A stretch of DNA of 64,000 nt from Chloroflexi bacterium CFX6 (GCA_030263595.1 SZPG01000006.1:62001-126000), one strand, 5' to 3'. Shown: positions 52,455 to 60,965, numbered from the stretch's first letter. Numbers and translations are program-made. The notes: a model not told the origin generated them from the sequence alone.

Positions 52455-53335
52455 CTGCCCTCCACGAGGTGGTTTCGGTCAATTGTACCTGAATACCCCT
52501 TCAATTGAGAAAGCCCGACCGCGAGGAAAATGATCACACACCCCAGGATCTGAATCCCAGTAAGCGTTTCATTCAACAAGACCCAGCCTGCGATCACCGC
52601 GAACACGGACTCGAGACTCAGGATCAACGCCGCGTCCGCAGGCGGCGTGTGTCTCTGCGCCCAGACCTGTAACGTATAACAAAGTCCCAGCGACATGACC
52701 GCCGTATAGATCGCCGCGCCCGCCAAAGTCCACGCGAAGACCGGCTGCTCGATGAAAATTCCCAAAACCAGATTCAGGAGTCCGCAGACGAGCAGCTGCC
52801 CCACCGAAAAGGACATCGGTTCGAAGCGCGAGGCGAACTTGCCAAGCAAAGCGACGTGCATCGCCCAGAATAACGCGCCGACGAGTTCCAGCGCGTCGCC
52901 TGCGCGGACCTCGAGCCTGCCGCCCGTCGAAAGGAGGTACGCGCCCGCCCCAGCCATCCCCACCGCGACGACCGACAGCCAGTGCGGTTTCTCCCTCCAG
53001 CCGATGAACATCACAATGGGAACCAGCACCACGTACAAACTCGTGATGAATCCCGCGTTGCCCGCCGTCGTGTATTGCATCCCAGCCTGCTGGAACGCCG
53101 CCGCGACGAACAACAGGAACCCCGCTGCAAACATCCATTTGTATTGCTCACGCGAAACGTTGGTCAAATTGCCAATTCGACCAACGAACGGCAGCACCAC
53201 CAACCCCGCCAAAATGTACCTCGCCCCATTGAACAAATACACGCTCCCCAATTGACCCGCCACGCGTTGCGCTACAAACGCCGAACCCCAGATGACGGCG
53301 ATGATGAAGAGTGTGATGTCTGCTTTGAGGCGCAT
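52451..53335 (-). CDS. EamA/DMT-family transporter
   Basis: 294 residues, ten helices in two EamA halves (IAVIWGSAFVAQRVAGQLG at the start; ELVGALFWAMHVALLGKFAS opening the second half). It exports or imports small metabolites; substrate unknown. It is not closely similar to the other DMT gene at 32479. First gene of the lipid kinase-GNAT operon. Divergent from the short disrupted gene at 53381. Confidence 0.85.
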   Translation of the reverse strand: MRLKADITLFIIAVIWGSAFVAQRVAGQLGSVYLFNGARYILAGLVVLPFVGRIGNLTNVSREQYKWMFAAGFLLFVAAAFQQAGMQYTTAGNAGFITSLYVVLVPIVMFIGWREKPHWLSVVAVGMAGAGAYLLSTGGRLEVRAGDALELVGALFWAMHVALLGKFASRFEPMSFSVGQLLVCGLLNLVLGIFIEQPVFAWTLAGAAIYTAVMSLGLCYTLQVWAQRHTPPADAALILSLESVFAVIAGWVLLNETLTGIQILGCVIIFLAVGLSQLKGYSGTIDRNHLVEGR

Positions 53336-53380
53336 GAAAGTTTGATTGTCCGGGAACGAAGAGAATTGTATAATACAAAT

Positions 53381-53632
53381 GTGGAAGATATAGTCTGTTA
53401 CAGGGATTCGTTCTGGATAACATACCGCATGGGGATATTTTACGACGAATCGTTAGCGAAAGGTCGCAGCCAAATTCCTGCTGAAATCGAAGGACAAATC
53501 AGATTACAACGGCCGGACGTGCGCCGAGTTGGATGACGTATTGGATTTCTTTCAAGCCATTGAAAGCGCATCAGAGTGGATAAATCTTCGCAATCGCTGC
53601 CCACGGTTCTCAGAGGTACTGAAAAGGCACTC
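53381..53632 (+). pseudogene. Possible small gene with a one-base frameshift
   Basis: GTG at 53381, six bases after a TATAAT box (53369-53374), reads VEDIVCYRDSFWITYRMGIF then YDESLA. Near 53460 the sense-looking text jumps by one frame to KFLLKSKDKSDYNGRTC and LDDVLDFFQAIESASEWINL. The two halves join smoothly if one base is removed. I do not recognise the family. The 3' limit is uncertain; it runs into the start of the DUF1905 gene. It may be a decayed gene, a sequencing error or chance. Confidence 0.3.
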
Positions 53633-53917
53633 ATGGACATCGAATTCAACGGCAGGATTTGGTTCTGGCGCGGTCCCGCCCCGTGGTTCTTCGTCACCGT
53701 CCCGGCGAAACAGAGCCGCGAGATAAGGGCGATCTCGGGGCTTGTGACCTATGGCTGGGGTGTGATCCCGGTCCACGTGCGGATCGGCAGGACCGAGTTC
53801 ACGACCTCTCTGTTTCCCAAAGACGGCCGCTACATTGTGCCGATCAAAGCGAGCGTCCGAAAAGCGGAAAACCTCGAGAAGGGCGACAAAGTGACGGTGC
53901 GACTCGAAATCCGTTGA
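53633..53917 (+). CDS. DUF1905 domain protein
   Basis: 94 residues from ATG 53633 (AAAGG upstream); the frame is open to 53576 but the domain starts at MDIEFNGRIWFWRGPAPW. FVTVPAKQSREI, GWGVIPVHVRIGRTEFTTSL, FPKDGRYIVPIKASVRKAE and KVTVRLEIR give the full DUF1905 beta-barrel. Function unknown; such domains are often joined to a YdeI/OmpD-like part, which is absent here. Confidence 0.85.
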   Translation: MDIEFNGRIWFWRGPAPWFFVTVPAKQSREIRAISGLVTYGWGVIPVHVRIGRTEFTTSLFPKDGRYIVPIKASVRKAENLEKGDKVTVRLEIR

Positions 53918-54032
53918 AGGAGTCGAATACACATTCACTGCCGGTAGTCGGCGTCATCCGTTAGCCATTATGCGAGTCCGCTGCTTCAATCCACATCAAG
54001 AGAGGTATACTATTCCATTGATGTTCACATCG

Positions 54033-54083
54033 TCCCGAAGGGTTCGAGCGACAGGACAATGTTTATTAATGAGACCTTCGGGA
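54033..54083. repeat. Imperfect inverted repeat, TCCCGAAGG type
   Basis: TCCCGAAGG (54033-54041) and CCTTCGGGA (54075-54083), the same core as the element at 50918-50970. It sits in the moxR leader; a TATACT at 54006-54011 may be the -10. Confidence 0.45.
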
Positions 54084-54102
54084 TGTTCCACACAGGTGCC
54101 AA

Positions 54103-55059
54103 ATGACGACTCTCTTTGACTCGACGACAACCGTAAAGACCGGACTCAACAAACAGAAATATATTGCCTCGGACGAGATTGCGACGATCGTGTACCTCGC
54201 GCAGAAACTCGGCAAGCCGCTGCTGACCGAAGGTCCCGCAGGCGTGGGAAAGACGGAACTCGCCAAAGCCATCGCCGGCGCGGCAGGACGCGAGTTGATC
54301 CGCCTGCAATGTTACGAGGGGCTGGACGAATCCAAAGCGTTGTACGAATGGGAATACTCCAAGCAATTGCTGTACACGCAGTTGTTACGCGATAAATTGA
54401 ACGACGCGCTCGGCAAAGCGGAGACCCTCGCCGAAGCCGCGGACAAACTCGCCAAAGAGGAGGATGTCTTTTTCTCCGAGCGATTCCTCTTACAGCGTCC
54501 TCTACTGAAAGCAATCCTGAGCGACAAGCCAACCGTTCTGTTGATTGACGAAATAGACCGCGCCGACGCGGAGTTCGAAGCCTTCCTGCTCGAAGTGTTG
54601 AGCGACTTCCAGGTATCCGTGCCGGAGTTGGGAACGCTGACCGCAAAACACAAGCCGTTCGTCGTGCTGACCTCCAACAACACGCGCGAATTATCCGAAG
54701 CGTTGAAGCGGCGCTGCCTGTATCTGTTCATTGATTACCCGACCATAGACGAGGAACTGGCGGTCGTGCGGTTGAAGGTCCCTGATTTGAATCCCAAACT
54801 CGCGCGGCAGGCGGTGGAATTCGTGCATAAGTTACGGAACGGAGACATGCGAAAGTCGCCGTCCATCAGCGAGACATTGGATTGGGCGAACGCGCTCGTG
54901 GCATTGAACGCGTCCAACCTGGATAAGGACACGCTGGAGGAAACGCTATCGGTCCTGCTCAAGCACGAAGCGGATCTGCAGAAGGCAAAGCGGCAGATCA
55001 TCGCTCCGCCTCCGCCGAGGCAAAGACCGGATGAACCTGGAAGATTTTCCGGGAATTGA
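54103..55059 (+). CDS. MoxR-family AAA+ ATPase
   Basis: 318 residues. Walker A EGPAGVGKTELAKAIAGA, Walker B TVLLIDEIDRADAEFEAFLL, sensor 1 FVVLTSNNTRELSEALKRRC with the arginine finger, then the small helical domain. MoxR ATPases act as chaperones that, with a VWA protein, assemble or activate metalloenzymes and other complexes. The expected VWA partner (59072) is 4 kb downstream because of later insertions. The last 30 codons recur as a diverged copy at 58297. A terminator follows at once. Confidence 0.92.
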   Translation: MTTLFDSTTTVKTGLNKQKYIASDEIATIVYLAQKLGKPLLTEGPAGVGKTELAKAIAGAAGRELIRLQCYEGLDESKALYEWEYSKQLLYTQLLRDKLNDALGKAETLAEAADKLAKEEDVFFSERFLLQRPLLKAILSDKPTVLLIDEIDRADAEFEAFLLEVLSDFQVSVPELGTLTAKHKPFVVLTSNNTRELSEALKRRCLYLFIDYPTIDEELAVVRLKVPDLNPKLARQAVEFVHKLRNGDMRKSPSISETLDWANALVALNASNLDKDTLEETLSVLLKHEADLQKAKRQIIAPPPPRQRPDEPGRFSGN

Positions 55060-55076
55060 GTAAATCGCTTCGAACG

Positions 55077-55107
55077 AAAAGCCTTCTCTGAACGAGGAGG
55101 CTTTTTT
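55077..55107 (+). terminator. Rho-independent terminator after moxR
   Basis: AAAGCCTTCTC / GAGGAGGCTTT stem (one bulge) with a 5-base loop and seven T. It separates moxR from the inserted genes. Confidence 0.75.
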
Positions 55108-55173
55108 TATCGAAACGCTCGCGCCAAAAATGATCCGGGAACCGCCGTCCGTTTTTTGACAAAAGCAACGACT

Positions 55174-55220
55174 TTCACGTGACAATCATCACGTGAATCA
55201 GGGAAATAAATCACTATAAT
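55174..55220 (+). promoter_or_regulatory. Operator-like palindrome and -10 box of the TPR gene
   Basis: TTCACGTGA, six bases, TCACGTGAA (55174-55197) is a perfect inverted repeat covering the place of the -35. TATAAT follows at 55215-55220. This layout suits a repressor or activator site. The mRNA leader would be about 240 nt. Confidence 0.45.
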
Positions 55221-55470
55221 AAAAAAAGGTGGGCGTTGTTTGTCGGTTATTTCATACCGACCACAGCAACGGATAAAGCCATAATACGCCGCGTCGCCGG
55301 CCCAGGCGCGGGATCAGCCGAGGAGATGAAATGGACGATCGTCCCAGCGCACAAATGGGAACGTCATGGTTCTGGAAGAACGATTTTCCGATCCGGGGAA
55401 ATGGCATGGGTACGTGTTCAGGCAAGCAAACTGCAAACGAATTCGATTGCACCGGTGAAAGGAAGGAATA
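55221..55470 (+). other. Long leader region without recognisable gene
   Basis: Open in one frame from TTG 55236 with a stretch MKWTIVPAHKWERHG, but without binding site or recognisable domain, and the frame runs into the TPR gene out of register. Nothing else seen. Confidence 0.3.
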
Positions 55471-57165
55471 ATGTTCACGCCGATCCCTCCAGACGCGCCA
55501 AAACCAAAACGATTGCGCTGGATGATCCCGGCGCTCGCTGTGGGAGCGCTGGCGTTTCTTGCGTTGGCATATTACGGCATTGGCTTCATCCTCACCCGCC
55601 AGATAAACGCCCAATATGCCGGGCGGGATTGCGCCAGCCTGGTCGAAACAGCGGGATATGTGGAGCGGTTTTACCCGACTCGGATCGCCTCTTTCACGGA
55701 CCCGGCGCGGGAGCAAGCCGCCGAGTGCGCCGCCTACCTGAAGGCTGATTCTCTGTACGAAAAAAGGCAGTGGAAAACGGCGTACGATTCGTATCTCGCC
55801 TATAGAGCCGCGTATCCGAATGGCATCTATGTTACGGAAGCCGGCAATTTCGCAGCCGCATCATTGTACGAACTGGCGTCCGAACAACGCCAGCGGCAGG
55901 ACTTTGCCGGCGCAGTCAACAACCTGACGCTGGTCCTCGAGAAATTCAGCGGGACCCCCTCCCTGTCGAAAACAAAAGCCGCGCTCCCCGAAGTGTATCT
56001 GGAATGGGGTCAGGAATGCCGCGCCGAGGAGGAATTCGCAGAGGCGGAAACCGTCTATTTTTCCCTGACTGCGTGGGCTGGGAAGGAAGGGGAACAAACA
56101 TACCTCGAGCGCGCCCAGGCGGAACTCGCTCAAACGTATTTCGACTGGGGCAAAAAATTGCAGGGAGAGAAGGACTTTTCGCTTGCCGCCAGCAAATTCG
56201 ACAAGGCAATCGCTTCCGATCCCGACCCGAAATCCGCAAACCGCATCAACGCTCAAACGGAACTTGCGCGCACCTACTTCGATTGGGGCATGGACCTGCA
56301 AACCAAAAAAGATTACTCGCAAGCCGCCATCAAATTCGACAAGGCAATTGCCGCCGACCCAAATCCAACCTCCTCGAACAGTTCCGCCGCGAAAACGCGC
56401 GCCCACCTGCCGGGCTTTCAGCGCGCGTGGGGCGAATACCTCATCACACAGGGAAAGTACTCGGACGCCCTGCAACATTTCAGAATCAGCGTCAGACTCT
56501 CCGCCCCAAAGGACGTGGAGAGCGCCCAGAATGCGCTTTCCCAGGCGTATTTGAAATGGGCGGAATCGCTTCGGAAGGCGGAAAGTTACCATCAAGCGCT
56601 CGAAAAGATTGACGAAGCCCACGAAGCCGCCGCCACGGACGACAGTCGAAAAAGCGCGGATGACGCGCGCTCCAATACGCTCGATCTTTTTTCGAAGTCA
56701 AAGGGCTCGGAGGCTCAAAAGATCATCGCAGATCTGACCGATAGCCTCTGCAAAAACGGAAAGCCTTTGGAGACCCTTCCCATCGTTGGCGTTCTGGATG
56801 AAAAACGGCTCACCCTTTCCGGCGTGAAACTTACCCTGCCGGAGAATACGCTTGCGAATACTCCCGGCGCCCTGCATTTCGTTGCCTGTGTGGAACAAAA
56901 GGAAACCACCCTCCAAACCTGCCCGTATTCAAAGACAGGTTTTGGCATCGCCTCATACTGGATCAAGCGCATCCGTTATGAATGGCGGGTCACCATCTAT
57001 CGCTCCCAAAACGGGAATTTATTCAAACAGAAAACCTTCCAGGGATCTTCGCCCAAATCCTGTCCATGGACACATTACTTCGGCTTTTCCAACACCGACT
57101 ACTTCTACGGCGACAAACCATCCGCTTCGGCCGTCAAGGATTGGCTGGTGTCCCTGCTGAAATGA
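55471..57165 (+). CDS. Membrane-anchored TPR-like repeat protein
   Basis: 564 residues with GGAAGGAA before the ATG. One transmembrane helix at residues 17-42 (MIPALAVGALAFLALAYYGI), so most of the protein is outside. Residues 70-420 form helical TPR-like repeats; two nearly repeated blocks read LAQTYFDWGKKLQGEKDFS and LARTYFDWGMDLQTKKDYSQ, each followed by an A(S/I)KFDKAIA segment. The C-terminal 140 residues form a beta-rich domain with paired Cys (CPYSKTG, SCPWTHYFG). Probably a protein-interaction scaffold at the cell surface. It lies in the DNA inserted between moxR and its partner. Confidence 0.7.
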   Translation: MFTPIPPDAPKPKRLRWMIPALAVGALAFLALAYYGIGFILTRQINAQYAGRDCASLVETAGYVERFYPTRIASFTDPAREQAAECAAYLKADSLYEKRQWKTAYDSYLAYRAAYPNGIYVTEAGNFAAASLYELASEQRQRQDFAGAVNNLTLVLEKFSGTPSLSKTKAALPEVYLEWGQECRAEEEFAEAETVYFSLTAWAGKEGEQTYLERAQAELAQTYFDWGKKLQGEKDFSLAASKFDKAIASDPDPKSANRINAQTELARTYFDWGMDLQTKKDYSQAAIKFDKAIAADPNPTSSNSSAAKTRAHLPGFQRAWGEYLITQGKYSDALQHFRISVRLSAPKDVESAQNALSQAYLKWAESLRKAESYHQALEKIDEAHEAAATDDSRKSADDARSNTLDLFSKSKGSEAQKIIADLTDSLCKNGKPLETLPIVGVLDEKRLTLSGVKLTLPENTLANTPGALHFVACVEQKETTLQTCPYSKTGFGIASYWIKRIRYEWRVTIYRSQNGNLFKQKTFQGSSPKSCPWTHYFGFSNTDYFYGDKPSASAVKDWLVSLLK

Positions 57166-57228
57166 GCGCGCTCGCGCCGTGAGGGCGGGCTGTTGATTGA
57201 CAATACGATGAACGAGAGGTGAACAAGG

Positions 57229-57621
57229 ATGGACGCCAACGAACTGAAAAACCGTTACGGACAAGGGGAACGCGATTTCAAGAGTGTTGTTTTGCGTGAG
57301 GCTGACTTGAGCTGGACCGACATAAGCGACGCCGACCTCGAGAACGCCGACCTGGTTAAAGCCAACTTGAAAGGAGCAACGCTGAAAGGAACGAACCTGT
57401 ACGGAGCCAATTTGCGCGAGGCAGACCTGCACGGGGCTACCCTCAGAGGCGCCAATCTGTGCAGAGCCAACCTCGAAGGGGCGAATTTGTACGGGGCTTA
57501 CCTGGGCGGGGCTGATTTGAGCGAAGCCAACCTGTATATGGCTAACCTGAACGGAGCCAGCATTCTCGGAGCCAACCTGACAGGCGCCACCCTACCCGAT
57601 GGCACGAAGAATGAACTTTGA
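57229..57621 (+). CDS. Pentapeptide-repeat protein
   Basis: 130 residues, almost all A(D/N)Lxx pentapeptides (for example ADLENADLVKANLKGATLKG), which fold as a right-handed four-sided beta helix. Starts at ATG 57229 with AGAGGTG upstream. Some relatives (Qnr, MfpA) protect DNA gyrase; most have unknown roles. No signal peptide. About 60 bases after the TPR gene, possibly the same operon. Confidence 0.85.
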   Translation: MDANELKNRYGQGERDFKSVVLREADLSWTDISDADLENADLVKANLKGATLKGTNLYGANLREADLHGATLRGANLCRANLEGANLYGAYLGGADLSEANLYMANLNGASILGANLTGATLPDGTKNEL

Positions 57622-57732
57622 GCAGGAGATTGCCTGGCAAGGATTACGTAACCAACGCTTGCCGAGATGACAAAATCTGCCGGCATGACGACCAGACAGA
57701 AACGATACTGACCCAACGAGAGGAGAGACCCC

Positions 57733-58152
57733 ATGAATCAATCGAACACTTCCTGGTTGAAGTTTGCTACTTATGCCCTGTGCGCGCTGATCCTGATCGG
57801 ATTGAGCCTTCCATGGGTAAAATGGCTCGATCTTTTCAGCCGAAACATTGGGATTGCCACCATCCGGGGATGGAACATCATCTATCTGGTTCTGCCTGCC
57901 CTGGCGGCAATCGTCGCCGCAATCACAGCGGCAGGAAACTCCGAACGGAAATGGCTAGGGTGGTCGTTGATCTTTTCGGCAGCCTCCCTGGTGAGCGCGG
58001 GGTTCTTCGGCGTCAAAATCTTCACCTCCAGCGATTCCTTGGCATTCTCCAAAACGCCGCTGATCGGTTTCTGGATCACTTTGCTTGCATTCCTGGGAAT
58101 GATCGGCGTTGTGGGCATCGGCTTCGCTAAAAATACCGGGGAGCGCCAGTAG
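57733..58152 (+). CDS. Small four-helix membrane protein
   Basis: 139 residues with AGAGGAG before the ATG. Four hydrophobic segments (FATYALCALILIGLSLPWV, IIYLVLPALAAIVAAITAA, LGWSLIFSAASLVSAGFFG, ISFWITLLAFLGMIGVVG-like) fill the sequence. No recognised family. It follows the pentapeptide protein by 111 bases in the same direction and is the last intact gene of the first insertion. Confidence 0.65.
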   Translation: MNQSNTSWLKFATYALCALILIGLSLPWVKWLDLFSRNIGIATIRGWNIIYLVLPALAAIVAAITAAGNSERKWLGWSLIFSAASLVSAGFFGVKIFTSSDSLAFSKTPLIGFWITLLAFLGMIGVVGIGFAKNTGERQ

Positions 58153-58242
58153 GTTCCCCAACACGGTATGGATCGAAGGGGCTAACACAGGCGTGCGACA
58201 GTAAATTGTCCACGGCAGGTAAATCATCCTAAACCGACCAGA

Positions 58243-58269
58243 ATCAGGCGGCGCTTCCGCCTGATTTGG
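58243..58269 (+). terminator. Hairpin at the end of the first insertion
   Basis: ATCAGGCGG / CCGCCTGAT with a 5-base loop, followed by a short TTT. It lies 90 bases after the small membrane protein. Confidence 0.45.
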
Positions 58270-58296
58270 ATATATTCCTGCCATTGCCGAAGCGCA

Positions 58297-58385
58297 AAGC
58301 GGATCTGCAAAAGGCAAAGCGGCAGATCGTCAATCCGCCGCAGCCGAGGCAGAGACCGGATGAGATTGGAAGGTCCTCGGGAAAT
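58297..58385 (+). pseudogene. Duplicated 3' end of moxR
   Basis: About 88 bases matching 54968-55056, roughly 85 percent by eye. The peptide ADLQKAKRQIVNPPQPRQRP is kept with mostly conservative changes relative to the real moxR end. This suggests it came from a diverged allele rather than a recent copy. It marks the right edge of the first insertion. Confidence 0.75.
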
Positions 58386-58440
58386 TTACACAAAGGGTGC
58401 GAATCAAGAAGTAGTATAATTTTTCCATGCCCAGGCAGTG

Positions 58441-58533
58441 GTTCTGACAAAGGTTCGAATCATGGAATCCCGTATCTTACAGTTGATCTCAGCCTTACGC
58501 GCCAGCGGGGCGCCTGTGTCGCTGGCGGAATCG
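58441..58533 (+). repeat. Direct repeat flanking the toxin-antitoxin module (left copy)
   Basis: Matches 59051-59143. The first 70 bases appear identical (binding site and first 17 codons of the VWA gene), then identity drops and ends. Confidence 0.85.
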
Positions 58534-58569
58534 ACCCTTGACTGCAAGTTTATAATTGTTCCGAGGTAA
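58462..58569 (+). pseudogene. Truncated 5' copy of the VWA gene
   Basis: ATG 58462 reads MESRILQLISALRASGAPVS as in the intact gene at 59072, then diverges and stops after 35 codons. A TATAAT lies at 58415-58420. The remnant was left when the toxin-antitoxin pair inserted. Confidence 0.8.
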
Positions 58570-58572
58570 AGC

Positions 58573-58785
58573 ATGACAGTCACAGATATTCTCAATTCAG
58601 TGAAATTCGTTGTTGATCCCAATGGTCGCCATTCCGCGGTCGTAGTGGACATGAATGTTTGGAAGCAGATTGTTTCCATCCTTGAAGACGCCGAGGACGC
58701 AGAAGAAATCAAACACGCCCGATCGGTGGAAGAGGATACAATTCCCTGGAAGATCGCAAAGAAAGAATTGAAACTGGGGGATTAA
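58573..58785 (+). CDS. RelB/Phd-like antitoxin
   Basis: 70 residues. N-terminal KFVVDPNGRHSAVVVDMNVW resembles the strand region of short antitoxins, followed by an acidic helix (ILEDAEDAEEIKHARSVEED) that would wrap the toxin. It ends 2 bases before the toxin gene, the usual antitoxin-first order. It probably binds its own promoter. Family is assigned mainly from context. Confidence 0.7.
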   Translation: MTVTDILNSVKFVVDPNGRHSAVVVDMNVWKQIVSILEDAEDAEEIKHARSVEEDTIPWKIAKKELKLGD

Positions 58786-58787
58786 AC

Positions 58788-59039
58788 ATGTATCGGGTTG
58801 ACTTGCGCCGCCGGGCGTACAAAGATCTCGAGTCCATTCCCTCAAACTACGCCCGCCTGATCGCTAGTCACCTTGACGCTCTTGAATCAAACCCGCGTCC
58901 AAACGACTCAAAGAAACTCAAGGACGACGCAGGTTTTTCGTTGCGAGTTGGAGCATATCGCATTTTATACGATATTGATGATAAAGCCAAACTCGTGACC
59001 ATTTACCGAATTAAACATCGCCGCGAAGCATACCGGTAA
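58788..59039 (+). CDS. RelE/ParE-family toxin
   Basis: 83 residues. MYRVDLRRRAYKDLESIPSN, RIKHRREAYR at the end, and the central LKDDAGFSLRVGAYRILYDI are the classic RelE/ParE fold; RelE types cut mRNA on the ribosome, ParE types poison gyrase. The Arg in SLRVGAYRILY and the C-terminal basic tail suit RelE. Paired with the antitoxin 2 bases upstream. Confidence 0.88.
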   Translation: MYRVDLRRRAYKDLESIPSNYARLIASHLDALESNPRPNDSKKLKDDAGFSLRVGAYRILYDIDDKAKLVTIYRIKHRREAYR

Positions 59040-59071
59040 TCCGGGTTTTAGTTCTGACAAAGGTTCGAATC

Positions 59072-60451
59072 ATGGAATCCCGTATCTTACAGTTGATCTC
59101 AGCCTTACGCGCCAGCGGGGTGCGCGTGTCCCTGGCGGAATCGGCGGAGGCGTTCTCCGCAGTGGACATCATGGGGATTCAAGACCGCGAAGAGTTCCGC
59201 CTGTCGCTGCGTTCCACGCTCATCAAGGACGTGAAAGACCTCCCCACGTTCGATAAATTATTCCCTCTCTTCTTTGGCGCGGGGCAACCGCCTCCGATGA
59301 TGGGCGGAAACCCGATGGACGACATGACGCCCGAGGAGGCGCAAATGTGGGCGGAGGCAATGCGCCAGTTCGCGCAGAGTCTGCGTCAGCGGATGGAAAG
59401 GCTGATGAATGGCGAGCAGTTATCCAGGGAGGAATTGGAAGCGCTGGGTCGAATGGTCGGATTGAATCAAGCGGACAACCTCCGCTATCAAAACTGGATG
59501 GCGCAGCGCATGATGCGCGCGTTGGCGTTCCCCGAAGTGCGCGAGGCGTTGCGGGAATTGATGGAGCAGCTCGCGCAAATGGGCATGAGCCGCGACCGCA
59601 TCGAGCAGATCCAAAACGTGATCCAACAGAACATGCAGGGGATGCGCGAACAGATCGAGCGGTTTGCAGGCGAGCGCATCGCCGAGAATTTGAGCGAAAA
59701 GCCGCGCGGCGAAAGCGTTGACAATCTGATCAACCGCCCGTTCCACGCGCTGTCGGACGAGGATAAAAAGATCCTGCAACGTGAAGTAAAGCGACTCGCC
59801 GCGATGCTTCGGACGCGCATCGCCCTGCGGCAGAAGCGCGCCAAAAGCGGACAACTCGACCCGAAGGCGACCATCCGAAGGAACCTCAAGTATCACGGCG
59901 TACCGATGGAGATCCTTCACAAGGACCGCACGCGCAAACCGAAGATCGTCGTGATCTGCGACATCAGCACTTCGATGCGTTTTTGCTCTGAGTTGATGTT
60001 GAGTTTTCTGTATGCGTTGCAGGGACAGGTGCGCAAGACTCATGCCTTCGCGTTCATTGATCACCTCGAATATATTTCGGAGGATTTCAGCGGCTCGAAC
60101 GCGGACGAGGCGATTGCCTCCGTTTTGTGGCGCATGCCCAGCGGACATTACAACACCGACCTCGGCTGGTCCCTGCAAAATTTCCAGGACGATTTCATGG
60201 ACACGCTCAACGGGGGAACGACGCTCATCATCGTCGGCGACGGGCGCAATAATTTCTACGATCCGCGTCTCGACATCTTCTCCACGATGACCCGCCGCGC
60301 CGCGCGCACGATCTGGCTGAATCCCGAGCCCCCGATCCTGTGGCACGGCGACAGCGACATGCCCCGCTACGCGCCGTTGTGCGATAACGTGTTGAAGGTG
60401 AGCAACTTGAGGGAACTTGCAGAGGCTGTGGATGCGTTAATGACGGTGTAG
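59072..60451 (+). CDS. VWA-domain protein, MoxR partner (CoxE-like)
   Basis: 459 residues. A helical N-terminal region (MESRILQLISALRASGVRVS ...), a Met/Gln/Glu-rich middle (QMWAEAMRQFAQSLRQRMER), and a C-terminal von Willebrand A domain. The MIDAS metal site is DISTSM (DxSxS), with GGTTLIIVGDGRNN later. It resembles CoxE-type partners that work with MoxR ATPases in metal-centre assembly. Its 5' end is duplicated upstream, and a toxin-antitoxin pair now sits between it and its old promoter, so its transcription may depend on that module. Confidence 0.88.
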   Translation: MESRILQLISALRASGVRVSLAESAEAFSAVDIMGIQDREEFRLSLRSTLIKDVKDLPTFDKLFPLFFGAGQPPPMMGGNPMDDMTPEEAQMWAEAMRQFAQSLRQRMERLMNGEQLSREELEALGRMVGLNQADNLRYQNWMAQRMMRALAFPEVREALRELMEQLAQMGMSRDRIEQIQNVIQQNMQGMREQIERFAGERIAENLSEKPRGESVDNLINRPFHALSDEDKKILQREVKRLAAMLRTRIALRQKRAKSGQLDPKATIRRNLKYHGVPMEILHKDRTRKPKIVVICDISTSMRFCSELMLSFLYALQGQVRKTHAFAFIDHLEYISEDFSGSNADEAIASVLWRMPSGHYNTDLGWSLQNFQDDFMDTLNGGTTLIIVGDGRNNFYDPRLDIFSTMTRRAARTIWLNPEPPILWHGDSDMPRYAPLCDNVLKVSNLRELAEAVDALMTV

Positions 60452-60478
60452 AAATTTCATCACCGATTGGATGGCTGT

Positions 60479-60850
60479 ATGGCAAAGGTCATGGTCGTTG
60501 ACGACGACGAGGATTTCACGAATTTATACAAGGCTTCCCTCAGGGCGGCGGGTTACGATGCAATCGCCGTGAACCAGAGCGCCGCGGCCATCGAAATGGC
60601 ATATCTCTCCAAGCCGGATGTTTTTCTCATTGACCTGATGATGCCCGAACTCGACGGCTTCCAGTTGTGCAGGTTGATCAGGGCAGACCCCGTCCTCAAA
60701 CACATTCCCATCATCATCGTCACCGCGCTCACCGACCTGGACAGCAGGCTGGTCGCCCTGGGCGCGGGAGCGAACGATTACCTCACCAAGCCCTTTCACA
60801 TCGAGACGCTCAAGTCGAGGATCGACGCGGTGTTGGAGGGAGTGACGTAG
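60479..60850 (+). CDS. Stand-alone receiver-domain response regulator
   Basis: 123 residues from ATG 60479. VMVVDDDEDFTNLYKASLRA, the phosphorylated Asp in DVFLIDLMMPELDG, Thr in IIIVTALTD and Lys in YLTKPFHIETL. No output domain. It lies 27 bases after the VWA gene. It is a close paralogue of the receiver at 63606, sharing GAGANDYLTKPF. Confidence 0.9.
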   Translation: MAKVMVVDDDEDFTNLYKASLRAAGYDAIAVNQSAAAIEMAYLSKPDVFLIDLMMPELDGFQLCRLIRADPVLKHIPIIIVTALTDLDSRLVALGAGANDYLTKPFHIETLKSRIDAVLEGVT

Positions 60851-60965
60851 GATGAGGGCGGCGATCCGGGAGGATAAACGGGGATGTCAGGGCGTAATTT
60901 GAAGTAAAATTACCTCATGGACGCCGCGCAGATATAAGAATGGTTGACGAAAATGGTAAACTAGG

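Noticed and set aside
54103-60451. Transposon or integrase-driven island
   Set aside because: No transposase, integrase, tRNA target or terminal inverted repeats were found; only gene-end direct repeats are seen, so the mechanism stays open.
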